Source: Mytilus californianus (Eukaryota; Mollusca; Bivalvia; Mytilida; Mytilidae). Taken from it: 64,000 nt of DNA. Location: assembly GCF_021869535.1 (NCBI RefSeq), contig NW_026262582.1, positions 59,284,851 to 59,348,850 on the forward strand, given 5' to 3'. A program made the translations under genes and the position numbers. Under the pieces are notes generated by a model. That model searched no databases and was not told the origin of the DNA. It saw only the letters and a program-made list of their open reading frames with translations. How positions within the stretch are numbered: the stretch's first letter is position 1; each line of letters begins with the position of its first letter. Positions 49,641 through 59,690 of this stretch are shown here, one piece after another.

Positions 49641-51560
49641 TAGATGTTAAACCACAATTGAAGACGTGGTAACATTTTCATTAATTAATTTAGACAGAGG
49701 CACATCGTATAGATCAACCAATTCGTGATGGTGTCCATAAAATTTACGGAGTGTCATTTTTAATCTTTCCTCCTCATAACTCTGCTGTAGCAGTTTCTGC
49801 GTAAGGAACACACTCATGTATTATAATTCATTATAGTGTGAACTTGCACGAGTATAACGTATCAATTGGGATATGTAAACACTATACGACGGAGTAGAGC
49901 GTATGTTACTGCTGAGAAATGGGAAATTGATAATTTGTAAGCTAAAATCATCCCGTTTGTCGTAGATTTGAGTGTGAAGTCATCCATCTGTATCAATATT
50001 GAGGAAAAGATCAAGGTATGAAACAGTTCTTCTTGTACAATAGTATCCTTAATTTCAAGTTCACTGGGATATATGAGATGCAAGTACTGACTGAAATATG
50101 GGTTATTCGGTGATAGGACATCATTAATATATCTGAAAGCAAAATTAATGAATTTTGCAAGGTGCCTTTTTTTGTTGCCTTTTAGAAGGTTCCGACTGAA
50201 TTCTGCTTCATGCAAGTACAAAAACAAGTCGGCAAAGAAGGGGTGCACAATTAGTACCCATTGGAATACCGTCTGTCTGTTGAAATATGAATCTTCCAAA
50301 CTCAACAAATATATTGTCGATTAAAAAGTCCAGCATTTTAATCATATCAGCTTCACTGTATTTTCTGATAGAATCAGTGTGGTTCTTCACAAAATAAGAA
50401 TTATCATAACTCAAAACAAAAAAATTATATCTACGATTCCCATCTTTCTAGAAAAGACTCTGTTTAATGAGATGGTGAAGTCGATCTTTAAATTGAGCAT
50501 AGGAAATAGTAGTGTAAAGCGTAGAAAAATCAAAGGTCTTAATGTTGATGCAAAATTGCAGAGATTATGATCTAAGATTTAGCAGCAGATCTTTAGAACT
50601 TTTGAGAATCCACATCTGATTGACACCACTGATTGAATATATCTCATCACAATATTTTTGAAGGCAATCTTTTACTGTAGAAAGAATAGTAGTCAACACT
50701 TTAGAAAGATGTTTAGTCGTAAGTATCGTTCTTTATACGGAGTTTTTTGAAGTTTTGGTATCCAGTATAATGACGGTAGATTTTTTTCGTTTTTTTTTTA
50801 ATTTGATACCAAATAAAAGAAAGACAGATTTGTGATTTTGTAAAATTTCATCTTTTTTTAATGATGTTAAAGAATATGTAGGATTACCAGTTGTTGTGTT
50901 TATTCCAAGCCCTTTTGTGAGATATTGCAAATAATGGTTTTTACATACGAAGACAATATTATTGGAGGCTTGATCTGCTGGAACAACGACATATTTGTCA
51001 TGGAAATAGGATAAAACATCCACAACCTCCGGGTTCTTGAATGAGTTAGAAACCCTTGTGCTCATAGTACATCGTAGTTTCTGAATGCGCATCTGAATGC
51101 ATGATCGAATAGCTTTCATCCATTCAGACAAAGTGTCCAGTTCTGGTTCTTCTGGTTCGCGCTTTCCCATTTCTAAGCATAGTCCTCAAGTACATCCATC
51201 AGTAACCTGAAGTTCTTTTTACAGTTGATGGGCTGGAGTATTCTATATTTTGGTCCCTTGACTAACAACTCTTTTAGTTGTTCATTGTCAACGATGACAC
51301 GGTCGCCAGTAATAACATGACCAGCTGGACTATAATTGTTTTTTGACGATGCACATGAGCAATCCGGAGATCTTTGAGGTTAAAAGCCTCTAAAACCATC
51401 ATATGGTTGAATATCTTGGATGCAATAAACTTGGTGTAAGTATATACAATTATAGGTATAGCTTTATTTTTGAAGTAATCAGGTATAGTTTTTTTTTGTA
51501 CAGATTTCTGGTGGAAAATATTGCTAATATTGATAGCATCAAAACCTTTATTGGCGAATT
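49641..51560 (-). pseudogene. PLE family A copy A, reverse transcriptase
   Basis: Continues from the GIY-YIG part upstream. Minus-strand order: 'SPAGHVITGDRVIVDNEQL' (about 51275-51335, frame 2), 'EWMKAIRSCIQMRIQKLRC' (from about 51125), 'DKYVVVPADQASNNIVFVCK' (about 50950-51010), 'HYLQYLTKGLGINTTTGNPT', a frame change near 'YWIPKL', 'FDFSTLYTTIS' (about 50510-50545), 'DNIFVEFGRFIFQQTDGIPM' (about 50260-50320), 'GTNCAPLL' and the same one-base insertion as in copy B. Then come 'LADLFLYLHEAEF' (about 50205-50245) and 'FRYINDVLSPNN' (about 50100-50137), where the first Asp of the catalytic pair is Asn. The 3' region stops near 49641, so the terminal repeat is missing on this side. Several frameshifts make it inactive. 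Confidence 0.87.
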
Positions 51561-52301
51561 CTACTTTAGAAAAATTCGTTTTTCCTCATTTTTGGAAGTA
51601 GTTGTTACGGGTGTGTATAGTCTATGGTTAGCAATGTCCATGATTATTGCAACTAAACTATACAAAACAGAATTAGAATCAATAACAGAAGTATTTTGGG
51701 CCTCTTGAAATAGTAAATAAAGTTTAGATAATGGAATGGAGTATAATTTAGTTCTGATATGGTGAGTGCTTAAAGGTTTTTGAACAGACGTTAACAGTCT
51801 ATCAATTATCACGGTGTGAACAGCAGGTAGTGTATAATTTCTGTGACCATGACTTCTATTTCGTCAAGTCGAAGCGATAAATAATTGTAATCTATCAACA
51901 GTACTACACCTGGGACTAGACAAAATACCTACACCATCAATTTTGTCATTGCACCCATAGGGAATTGCTGTTTCCAACTCTTTTATCCAAAAGTCTTCTT
52001 TTTGTACACAATATGGTGTACTCAATATGGGGTCATTTGTTGAAAAATATATTTTCTCTATAATCCGGACTTTCATTGAAACAATAGAATGGTCAGGCTG
52101 ATAAAAATGTATATAGAGAAATTTGTTGTTATTAGGATCATTAACATTAGACCGATGGTCATTCATTTTATAATCGAGACTTTGTCGAGTTTCCCCGACG
52201 TATATCAGTCCACAAAGAGCACATTTAATACCATACACAATATTGGAAGCAGTACAATTTAAATCCTCATGACTATGTGTATTGTAACTTTTGGTGGTCA
52301 A
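51561..52301 (-). pseudogene. PLE family A copy A, GIY-YIG endonuclease domain
   Basis: A GIY-YIG nuclease nicks DNA to prime reverse transcription in Penelope-like elements. Numbering from 52301, 'NIVYGIKCALCGLIYVGET' (residues 20-38) carries the GIY and YIG strands (VYG and YVG here) with a C-x2-C pair between them, as seen in Naiad-type PLEs. 'LDYKMNDHRS' (42-51) is the helix that normally holds the catalytic Arg; here it is Lys45. 'DFWIKELETAIPYGCNDKI' follows (about 104-122). A TGA ends this part at 51864-51866, but the same frame continues ('RNRSHGHRNYTLP', 'SVQKPLSTHHIRTKLYSIPL', 'IIMDIANHRLY') to 51561, where another stop and frame change lie. The domain lies upstream of the reverse transcriptase, not downstream as in classic Penelope. 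Confidence 0.85.
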
Positions 52302-52633
52302 GTTACTTTGAAAGTGGTTATTAGTATATCACAGGTTTTGCAATTTTTACGGTTACATTTTGAAATAGAGCAATACTGTAAGCTATCATTGAACTCTAAA
52401 ATATCTGAAAGTTGAACAGTACATGGCCGAATATAAACAAACTTGTCTGAAATTTTATAGTACAATGAGGAATCAGAAGACTTCACATGTATCGTTTTCA
52501 TTACATCCTTTAAGATGATCATGGGGACACCTGATAAAATTGGTGTTGTTGTGTCCTTGACAACATCCGATTGACACCTTTTTATCCTGGGCGACGTGTC
52601 ATCCAGTATATTATTTATTCTACTTGTATTCAT
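52302..52633 (-). pseudogene. PLE family A copy A, N-terminal cysteine-knuckle segment
   Basis: An open stretch of 111 codons from an ATG at 52633. The C-terminal part reads 'YCSISKCNRKNCKTCDILI', a C-x4-C-x4-C-x2-C cluster typical of the segment just before the GIY-YIG domain in Penelope-like elements and probably zinc-binding. 'NDSLQYC' precedes it. A one-base frameshift near 52310-52320 separates this part from the nuclease, ending the frame in TGA. The ATG lies about 100 bases inside a region shared with other terminal repeats, so it may be the element's original start. Confidence 0.78.
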
Positions 52634-52639
52634 GCTGTT

Positions 52640-52996
52640 AAGCTACCAGACTGGTAGATTCCTCGGAGACAGACTGTCCACCAGCAGAGATACCGATCCA
52701 GTGGTGATAAATAAAGGCAACAATAGTACACCGGTGTTCAAAAGTCATAAATCGATCGAAAGAAAACAAATCCGGGTTACAAACTAAAACCGAGGGAAAC
52801 ACATCAACTATAACAAGAAAACAAAGGAACAACAGGAACACTGAAGTGCAACAAAAACAAACGCCAACATACATAGAAACGAACTATTTGATAACAACTG
52901 CCATATTTCTGACTTGGTACAGGACATTTCAAGACAAAAATGTTGGGTTGAATCTGGATTTTATGGTTAGCCAAACCTCCCGCTTATATGACAACA
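52640..52996 (-). mobile_element. PLE family A copy A, 5' terminal repeat
   Basis: The minus strand runs from 'gcgggaggtttggctaacca' (about 52990) through 'atggcagttgttatcaaata', 'cttcagtgttcctgttgttc', 'ttatagttgatgtgtttccc' and 'tttgtaacccggatttgttt' to 'tatctctgctggtggacag' (about 52655). It matches the 3' terminal region of copy B and the solo copies at 17645, 36108, 38575 and 63200. Its presence on both outer sides of the tandem pair fits the pseudo-LTR arrangement of PLEs. Confidence 0.8.
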
Positions 52997-53198
52997 GATA
53001 CAATATATAGTGTATGATTCAAAATAACACAACTGTGGATGTGAGAAACCCTATCGTATAGCCCGCTTTAAAAGAAAATGCTAAATGGGAAAACAAATCT
53101 ACCAACGATCCTGACTGTGTACAAAATGACTAACACACACAAATTATTGAACTGAAGTACAAGCTCATGAATTTTCACCTCTTTATACTAGTATTTAG

Positions 53199-53612
53199 TT
53201 ATGAAACAATATAACGTAAATACAACGCACAAATTAACACAATCAGACACGTTGTATATGCCGTATTGTCTTTGCTATCACATAAAAAGTGCAACTTAAC
53301 GTCCCAGAAAATCTTGGTGGGTAACAACTGTTTGGCCTTACAGAACACTAAGATCACATCCTCAACTTGAAATATGTTTTTGTTTAGAACGTGTTTCTCA
53401 CTCTGTTGTTTCCTGTGAAGAATATGATAACAGTGCTTGTCTTTTTGTATTATTTGGGCCCCTGTTCTTTTCGTTAAAGTATGCGGAGATACGATTGCAG
53501 TTGAATAAAGTTCGATATATAATCGGACGGTTTGGAACTTGGAGTTCGACGACAATGTTACACCAATAGCATTATACCCATAATCGATTTGGCTACTCAC
53601 ATAAACGAATAT
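53199..53612 (-). CDS. Unrecognised open reading frame, possible terminal exon
   Basis: The longest non-repeat open stretch in the window, about 137 codons on the minus strand, bounded upstream by TAG and closing with TAA at 53199-53201. The first codons lack an ATG, and 'tag' followed by an open frame at about 53612 could be a splice acceptor, making this a last exon. Visible features are 'YGYNAIGVTLSSNSKFQTVR' near the N end, a basic middle ('KDKHCYHILHRKQQSEKH'), five cysteines and a C-terminal hydrophobic segment ('TTCLIVLICALYLRYIV') that could be a membrane anchor. It is less AT-rich than its surroundings. I do not recognise a family. It could equally be a chance frame, and no matching exon was identified nearby. 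Confidence 0.25.
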   Translation of the reverse strand: MFVYVSSQIDYGYNAIGVTLSSNSKFQTVRLYIELYSTAIVSPHTLTKRTGAQIIQKDKHCYHILHRKQQSEKHVLNKNIFQVEDVILVFCKAKQLLPTKIFWDVKLHFLCDSKDNTAYTTCLIVLICALYLRYIVS

Positions 53613-54324
53613 TCTCTAAACTATGTTTAATATTTACAATATATACATAATATTCCTTGCATAACTGTTCACATTATTCTAACACATAATTTCGATGTTT
53701 TTCTTTCGAATAACAAAGTCATACTAATAAGTAATGTTACAGTCTGAGATAATAAATTCCTAATTTTACGCTACTATTAAACCTAAACCACAAAAGCAAT
53801 AAAAGTAATCTATCAACTAGCTGCGATGCAGACTACGATTTGAACTTTTCTTGACCTCATTAATGATCTACATAAAATTTAAGGAAACCGTTAACTTAGA
53901 CAATTAATTCTCTGAGGTTGTAAATGCATGTCAAAGATTTGCAGACGAATAATCTTTTAATCATTTTAATAAAGTTTGTAAAAGGTACTAGCAATTAAAA
54001 AAGGCGTATAAACAATCTCTACTCTGTTCATTAATACTAATTAAATGATGCACATCAACTAACGCAACTTGGTAGTGACATAAAAGCTCTATGACGTTGT
54101 TTTTAGCCATGAAAAAAACGTCAAATTATAACGTACTATTTCGCGTTTTTCACGGATTCCAACATGGTGTACGCTTAAAACTACGTCTTCCAAGAAAAGT
54201 GGAATTAAGCGTCGCACTGATACCTAGTGGAAATTAAACACAAATGGACACAAAAGATACTACACTATATGTAACCTCCGTTCTAATAAAAATAATAATA
54301 AACATAAATTTTGATCTCGGCTTT

Positions 54325-54430
54325 TTGCATTTGCGCCGATCTGCATTTGGGCGTATGACATTTGCGCCGAATTAAAAAAAAAATCATTCTTTCATTTGCG
54401 CCGAATTCATTTTTTCATTTGCGCCGATTT
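54325..54430 (+). repeat. TTTGCGCCGA array, left (four copies)
   Basis: Exact 10-base motif at 54330, 54361, 54395 and 54418, plus a degenerate copy near 54345. Spacing is irregular (31, 34 and 23 bases). It is oriented opposite to the arrays at 55281-55355 and 55960-56026, and shares flanking words with the middle array: 'ttttgcatttgcgccgatct' on this strand equals the reverse complement of 55344-55363. Confidence 0.9.
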
Positions 54431-54524
54431 TATATTTGCTCCTAATTGCTTTTACAGTTTAGAATAGGTGAGTAAATACTGGCCATACACATCGGAAGGT
54501 CAGTGCTAATAATCACAAGAAGGT

Positions 54525-54765
54525 ATTTGTTAGTCTTGTATTATTTTTAATTTTAGTTTCTTGTGTACAATTTGGAGTTTAGTATGGCGTTCATTATCAC
54601 TGAACTAGTATATATATTTGTTTAGGGGCCAGCTGAAGGACGCCTCCGGGTGCGGGAATTTCTCGCTGCATTGAAGACCTGTTGGTGACCTTCTGCTGTT
54701 GTCTGTTCTATGGTCGGGTTGTTGTCTCTTTGACACATTCCCCATTTCCATTCTCAATTTTATAC
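54525..54765 (+). mobile_element. PLE family C, 3' end only
   Basis: Matches 14280-14520 closely: 'ttttagtttcttgtgtacaa', 'tttggagtttagtatggcgt', 'ggggccagctgaaggacgcc', 'tcgctgcattgaagacc', 'ggtcgggttgttgtctcttt' and 'ccccatttccattctcaatt'. A 5'-truncated insertion lying between two TTTGCGCCGA arrays. Confidence 0.88.
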
Positions 54766-55185
54766 TTATTATTTCTACACGATTCATTCTTGAATGTATT
54801 TGCAGTGATATGTTTGCAATATTTAAAGCTGTCCGAAATACTTTTATCAGTTATATACTTTACACGGATGTAAAAATGGAAACTACGTATATATGATATA
54901 CACCTTCTTACCAGAGAAAGAAGAACAGTGTTATGAAGTTATGTGAAAAATAATTTGCGATCTCTGCTTTAAAAACAAGTTTCCTTTGTGGCCGAGGCTA
55001 TGCATATTGACTTTGAACAAGCAATGCATAACAAAATTATGGATGCTTTTCCACTATGTAGAATAGATTGTTGTCGTTTTCATCTGGCTAAGAACTTGAC
55101 AGTTGGAGGAAAATCCAGTCTGTTGGGCTGAGCAAAGAGTATAAAGACAAATTAAGTGACATTGGTAAATGTCTATCCCAATTGA

Positions 55186-55484
55186 TTGACAATTCATTAC
55201 ATTTGTACAACTGGCTAACGAAAGAGCTCTATGATGATAAATGAAAAATAACATTCACCTGTAATTTACCTGTAAAAAAATCGGCGCAAATGCAAAAAAT
55301 AATCGGCGCAAATGAAAGAAAAAATCGGCGCAAATGAAATGCAGATCGGCGCAAATGCAAAACGCCGCTGCATTTCACTTTTTGCACCGATTGTGTACAG
55401 GTAAATTATAGGTGAAAGGTATTTTTTTATTTATCATATAAACCTCTTCCGTTAGCCAGTTATACATATGTTATGAATTGTCAA
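55186..55484. repeat. 89-bp-arm inverted repeat with motif array in the loop
   Basis: Arm 55186-55274 pairs with arm 55396-55484. On the plus strand the left arm reads 'ttgacaattcattacat', 'caactggctaacgaaagag' and 'cacctgtaatttacctgta'; the right arm, reverse-complemented, gives 'ttgacaattcataacat', 'taactggctaacggaagag' and 'cacctataatttacctgta'. The 121-base loop holds TCGGCGCAAA at 55281, 55303, 55325 and 55346 and a degenerate inverted copy at 55381. The transcript or single strand could form a long hairpin. It resembles a fold-back or MITE-like element, with no coding capacity. Confidence 0.88.
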
Positions 55485-55954
55485 TTATAACATGTATATA
55501 ACTGTTGTCCCCTGCTCACAAAGGGGAGATGGGAGTAGAATTTCGAGCAGGATAAGTCAATTTAAAAGATATTTGTGCACTGTTTACATTCACTAAAATC
55601 ACGGAGTAACATTCTATTTACAGCATTTCAAAGCACCACAATAAAATTCATAAAAATGTATTACTAGTACAATGAATCATTATCTGCCGAGAATTTATAT
55701 GCCACACATCTGATATATTCCTTTCTTGTCATTTTATCTTTTCTAAACTTATTGTACTTGCCAATAACGAAGTCCATCTTTTCTTTCTCGTGTCAAAACT
55801 AAGTTCTCGAACAATATGACCAAAATTATCTTAAACATAAGGGAACACTATTTATATCCATATATTATCATGCAATATACATTCTATGTTTACTACATGT
55901 ACATGTATTTACTCGTGTAGCAAATAAAGTATTGGGGCAAGTGATAAAAATAAT

Positions 55955-56054
55955 AAAATAGGCGCTAATGAAAGAATCAAATCGGCGCAAATTAAAGATC
56001 GAAATTGTTTTTTAAATCGGCGCAAATCTCGTACGCCAGTGTAACTTTACACTG
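55955..56054. repeat. Third TCGGCGCAAA array and terminal palindrome
   Basis: Motif copies at 55982 and 56017, with a degenerate one near 55960 (ggcgctaatg). They are followed at 56035-56054 by a 20-base palindrome-like sequence, CCAGTGTAA-CT-TTACACTGG. Orientation is the same as the middle array and opposite to the left array. Confidence 0.8.
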
Positions 56055-58120
56055 GTAAATTTATATGACTTACGCTTAGAATTTTAACTTAAAATGTGAT
56101 TTTCAAAACTGAGTTTTCAGAAGGTTAGGCCGATAAACAATACTTTCTAGAAGTTTCGATATACTGGCAACGTATGTATGTTGAGATTGACTTATTTCTT
56201 TAAGATTCTCGTAAAATAATGGTGATCTTGCAATGAAGTTAAATTTTATTTATACTGCTTAATTGACAAAATCTTATAGTAAAAATAAAAATGATAAAGG
56301 TTCATTGTCTTTTGTCATTTGTTTCATTTCAAATTGTCTCAAGGAGAAATGATAAAGATTTCGCCTAATCTCACAGAAGCTTAAGGCAAAAAATATAAGA
56401 AAATAATATACTCAGTGAATGTGAGTTAAAATGAAAATTTACGGTTTTTAAAACTAAACTTGTTGTAAATTTAACTTATGACAAAAACAATTGCTTCAAG
56501 AATAAGATCCAACATACAATTTCTCACTTTCAAAAAGCTACAATGACCGGAAAGATTGAAAACAAATTTCGATTTTCAATGCCGGCAATTTATACATATT
56601 ACAACCTTGTCTTTGTTTTAATTTCCAAAATGAGCTATTTAGATTCATAATATTTCATCCAGTTTTGAGAAATACTTTATAGTTTTCATCGGAAAATTAT
56701 TTCTTAGATTCTAAATCAATTTTTGAATTAAAAACTTATTTGTATTTTATATTTACTGTCTCGTTTATTCAAAACACACGAGGTAGTAATAACGGGGATC
56801 GTATTTTATGATAAATGGATGTATAGCGTTTTAGAATCTAAAACTTTAATTCATATATTATACCTATAATTTTAATTTTCTTAAATTTCAAATATTCAGA
56901 AATAATGAATCCACAAACTAGATGGAATAATTTGTATCCGCTCGTCTTAGTCGGGACACATAATGGTATAAAGAAGTCAATCCGTGCTTATGTCTGTCCG
57001 TCTATCAACAGTAGCGAAAGAGTGCGCTGGTTCGAAGTTCTGAAATTGACGCGACAAAAAAACCCACACATCTAGTCTAATATAGTCAAATAGTCTGTAA
57101 GTTAGCTAGTGTCATCTTTCATTTCTCTTTTTATTTTCAATGATTTTGCTAATGAGAGGGAGAGGACAAAAACAGACTTTCCTTTCTAAAGTTCGTAAAA
57201 GGTTATTTCGAACAATTTTTCATTCCGACGGATGGTGTTTCTGAAGGTTAATTTTGTGCGGCAACAACATCATGAGATCTGATACTGATACATACATGTG
57301 ATCTCTTGTATTACCGAATAATAAAGTAGGTGAATATAGTTGTTATTCTTGACTTGAAAATTTAAATGTGGGTTTCAAACGTCCAATTTGCAATTTTTTT
57401 CAAACAGTACGCCTGCAATCAAAACTTGTACTATGACGTCAGATTCAATGTTCTGAAGAAAGACAACTCTTTTCTTCAAAACGAACGAGAAAAAAACATG
57501 AAAATTAATCATAACTTTTTTGAAAGGTCGGTGACATATACATTTTTTTGCTTTATTTTGAAGAGTACACATGGCACTTTCCTTCTTGAAATTTTTATGA
57601 AAAAATCACTGGTAGATATATTTTATTCCTTGAAACGTTTTTCATTCTTGCGTTTTTTTTTTGGCGGGAATGAAATAAATCATATTTTTTAAGATCAAAA
57701 CAATAAGAGTCTTAAACTCTTGAACCAGTATTTGATAGACACAAATCTACTGTTTAACATGACACAAGAATTATGTTTGTAGGTTTGATATAATGGGATT
57801 TTTTTTAGAGTTTAAATACAAGCAAATATCATGTTAATATTCGGGAAAACACGAAACTGAGGTTGCTATAGTGACAAAACTAAGTCGGTGACCCCCAATT
57901 TTTTTTATCATATTTTGTTCCTCAAATCATGAAATACCTTCACACAAAATTTTAAGGAAAAATCACTGGTGGAACTGAATAGGCTGTTTGGTCTTTAAGA
58001 GATTATAGTTATTCTATCAAAAATAAACTAAATTAAGAAATATTTTTGTTTTCTCGCCATGGTCCTTGCTTGGTCTTTCTGCTTGTTTTGTTTTTGTTTT
58101 GTTTTTTGTATATCTTTTTA
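56055..58120. other. No recognised feature
   Basis: AT-rich, without recognised repeats. The 108-codon frame at 57366-57692 (plus) has no domain that I recognise. Confidence 0.4.
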
Positions 58121-58121
58121 G

Positions 58122-58267
58122 GATCTTCGTGTCAAAAAGAAACATTTCAACTTCATTACAACTCTCATTGGTCTAAAGGCAACAGCTTTCGTGTTGAAAT
58201 ACGCGGCAGTGGCAAATATAGTTTTCTTATTCAAACTGAATTTGGTTTAAAAACAAACACAGTTTGA
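58122..58267 (+). CDS. Possible small exon, unrecognised
   Basis: A polypyrimidine-rich stretch (58078-58119) ends in 'ttttag' at 58116-58121, a good-looking splice acceptor, and is followed by 48 open codons to TGA at 58265-58267. The peptide includes 'HYNSHWSKGNSFRVEIRGSG' and 'KYSFLIQTEFGLK', alternating charged and hydrophobic residues as in beta-rich domains. Family unknown. Read through from upstream, the T-rich tract also encodes a Leu/Phe-rich run resembling a signal peptide, but no ATG in that frame was found, so this is probably chance. Low confidence. Confidence 0.18.
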
Positions 58268-58279
58268 TAAAATCTGTAG

Positions 58280-58437
58280 GAGTATAATTTAGAAGCATTT
58301 TTTTTTTATTTTAGAAGTAGTGTTTAATTTAGAAGTATTTTTTTAATTAAGACGTATTTTTTTAATTCAGAAGTAGTTTTTGATTTAGAAGTATTTTTTT
58401 GATTTAGAAGTAATTTTTGATTTAGAAGGATTTTTGT
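58280..58437 (+). repeat. Degenerate tandem repeat, about 20-24 bp units
   Basis: About seven units of the form 'atttagaagtatttttttg', with length variation in the T run and base changes (gaagca, gaagta, gacgta, gaagga). Confidence 0.88.
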
Positions 58438-59200
58438 ATGATGCACAAGAAAATTTCAGAAAATGCATGCATGTTGTAAACTGCTAAAGTCGTTAAATAT
58501 TGTAGCTCAATCTGCTTGAAAAACAAAACCGTTCACCTTTCTTCGTTTCAAGGATATGACAACGCTCCATTGTATTTTATTTTTGTCAATCTTTTCGAGG
58601 TACTCGGATTTTTTTAATTAACGTACAGACTTCCAATAATTTGGAGGCAAAACAGTCATTGAATGATGCTATTATTACCAAAAACAGAAAGTAAAACGAA
58701 GTGTTATTAAATGTTGTTATCAAAGCATAGACACAGAATTAGCAGTTTGAGTTCTTATAAGATTGCATGTTGGCTTCAATCTATATTTCATTCTACATGT
58801 TCTAAGTACTACTCATAAGACGAAAAGTAGCATATTGGTGATATTTGAATAAAGTGTACATATACTCTAAGAATAGGTAATGTGAGTAAGCCGTTACTTG
58901 TACAGATGGTATATATAGCTACATGTAACGTAATAGTTTAGTTTGAGAGTATTGTGTTTTCCCTTATTTTGCCATTAACATAGTTAAGATAAAATCACGA
59001 AAATTCTACCTCGCATAAATTCGAACTTTTAGGAGGATCATGAGTGGCCAGCGATAATATTGATGGTACATAATGTAAATCGGCAATACATGTTTTTTTT
59101 GCCGTTGTCTGATGTTTATCAGTTTTATTAATGATATTAATCATATTGTTGTGTTTGAAATCGCTTCCATCGTTTGTCTGTTTGTTTCTTTTACTTTTTT

Positions 59201-59272
59201 AGCCATGGCGTTGTCAGTTTAGTTTCGACATATGAGTCTGAATATCCCTTTGGTATCCTTCGCCTCTTTTTG
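59201..59272 (+). repeat. Bivalve repeat fragment ('atggcgttgtcag' type)
   Basis: 'agccatggcgttgtcagttt' then 'gacatatgagtctgaatatc' and 'cctttggtatccttcgcctc' are successive phrases of an interspersed repeat I recall as very common in mussels. No coding capacity. Confidence 0.6.
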
Positions 59273-59624
59273 GTTAAGCTAATATAGTCGTACGGTTATT
59301 AAGACAATCTTCACAAAGCCTCTATTTGGTAAAGTGGGAAAATCCTGGAACAATAACACACATAAATATATTTTAACATATTTTCCATATATATGTTCCA
59401 AGTACAATGCACTTGTCTTTGTGTTGTTTGTTTTGAGAAAAAGAAAAACATTTGTTTCTCATTTTTCATGTCGTAAAACAGTGCATAATTAGTATAGACT
59501 TGATGACCATTTTGACTTCCTCAGGCAAAGTTGCCTTCAGATTGATTAAGCTATTATTTCAGGTCATGTTTAGTCTTATAGCTCTTCAACATATATCATT
59601 GGCTTTCAAATGTTTGGTTATGAG

Positions 59625-59690
59625 CGTTCCTGATGAAGGTAAATCGAGAAAAGCGCTTCGCTCGCATACAATTTATAAACTGTTATTTTC
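59625..59690 (+). repeat. Mollusc repeat fragment ('cctgatgaaggt' motif)
   Basis: 'cctgatgaaggtaaatcgag' then 'aaaagcgcttcgctcgcata' resembles the widespread bivalve phrase of a gatgaag box followed by a gaaa-gcgc-tc box. It lies within a 114-codon frame (59452-59796) that is therefore unlikely to be a gene. Confidence 0.4.

Noticed and set aside
54325-56054. CRISPR-like or E2F-site array
   Set aside because: Spacing is irregular, orientation changes between arrays and the DNA is clearly animal, so it is not CRISPR. TTTGCGCCGA does not match the usual E2F core exactly.
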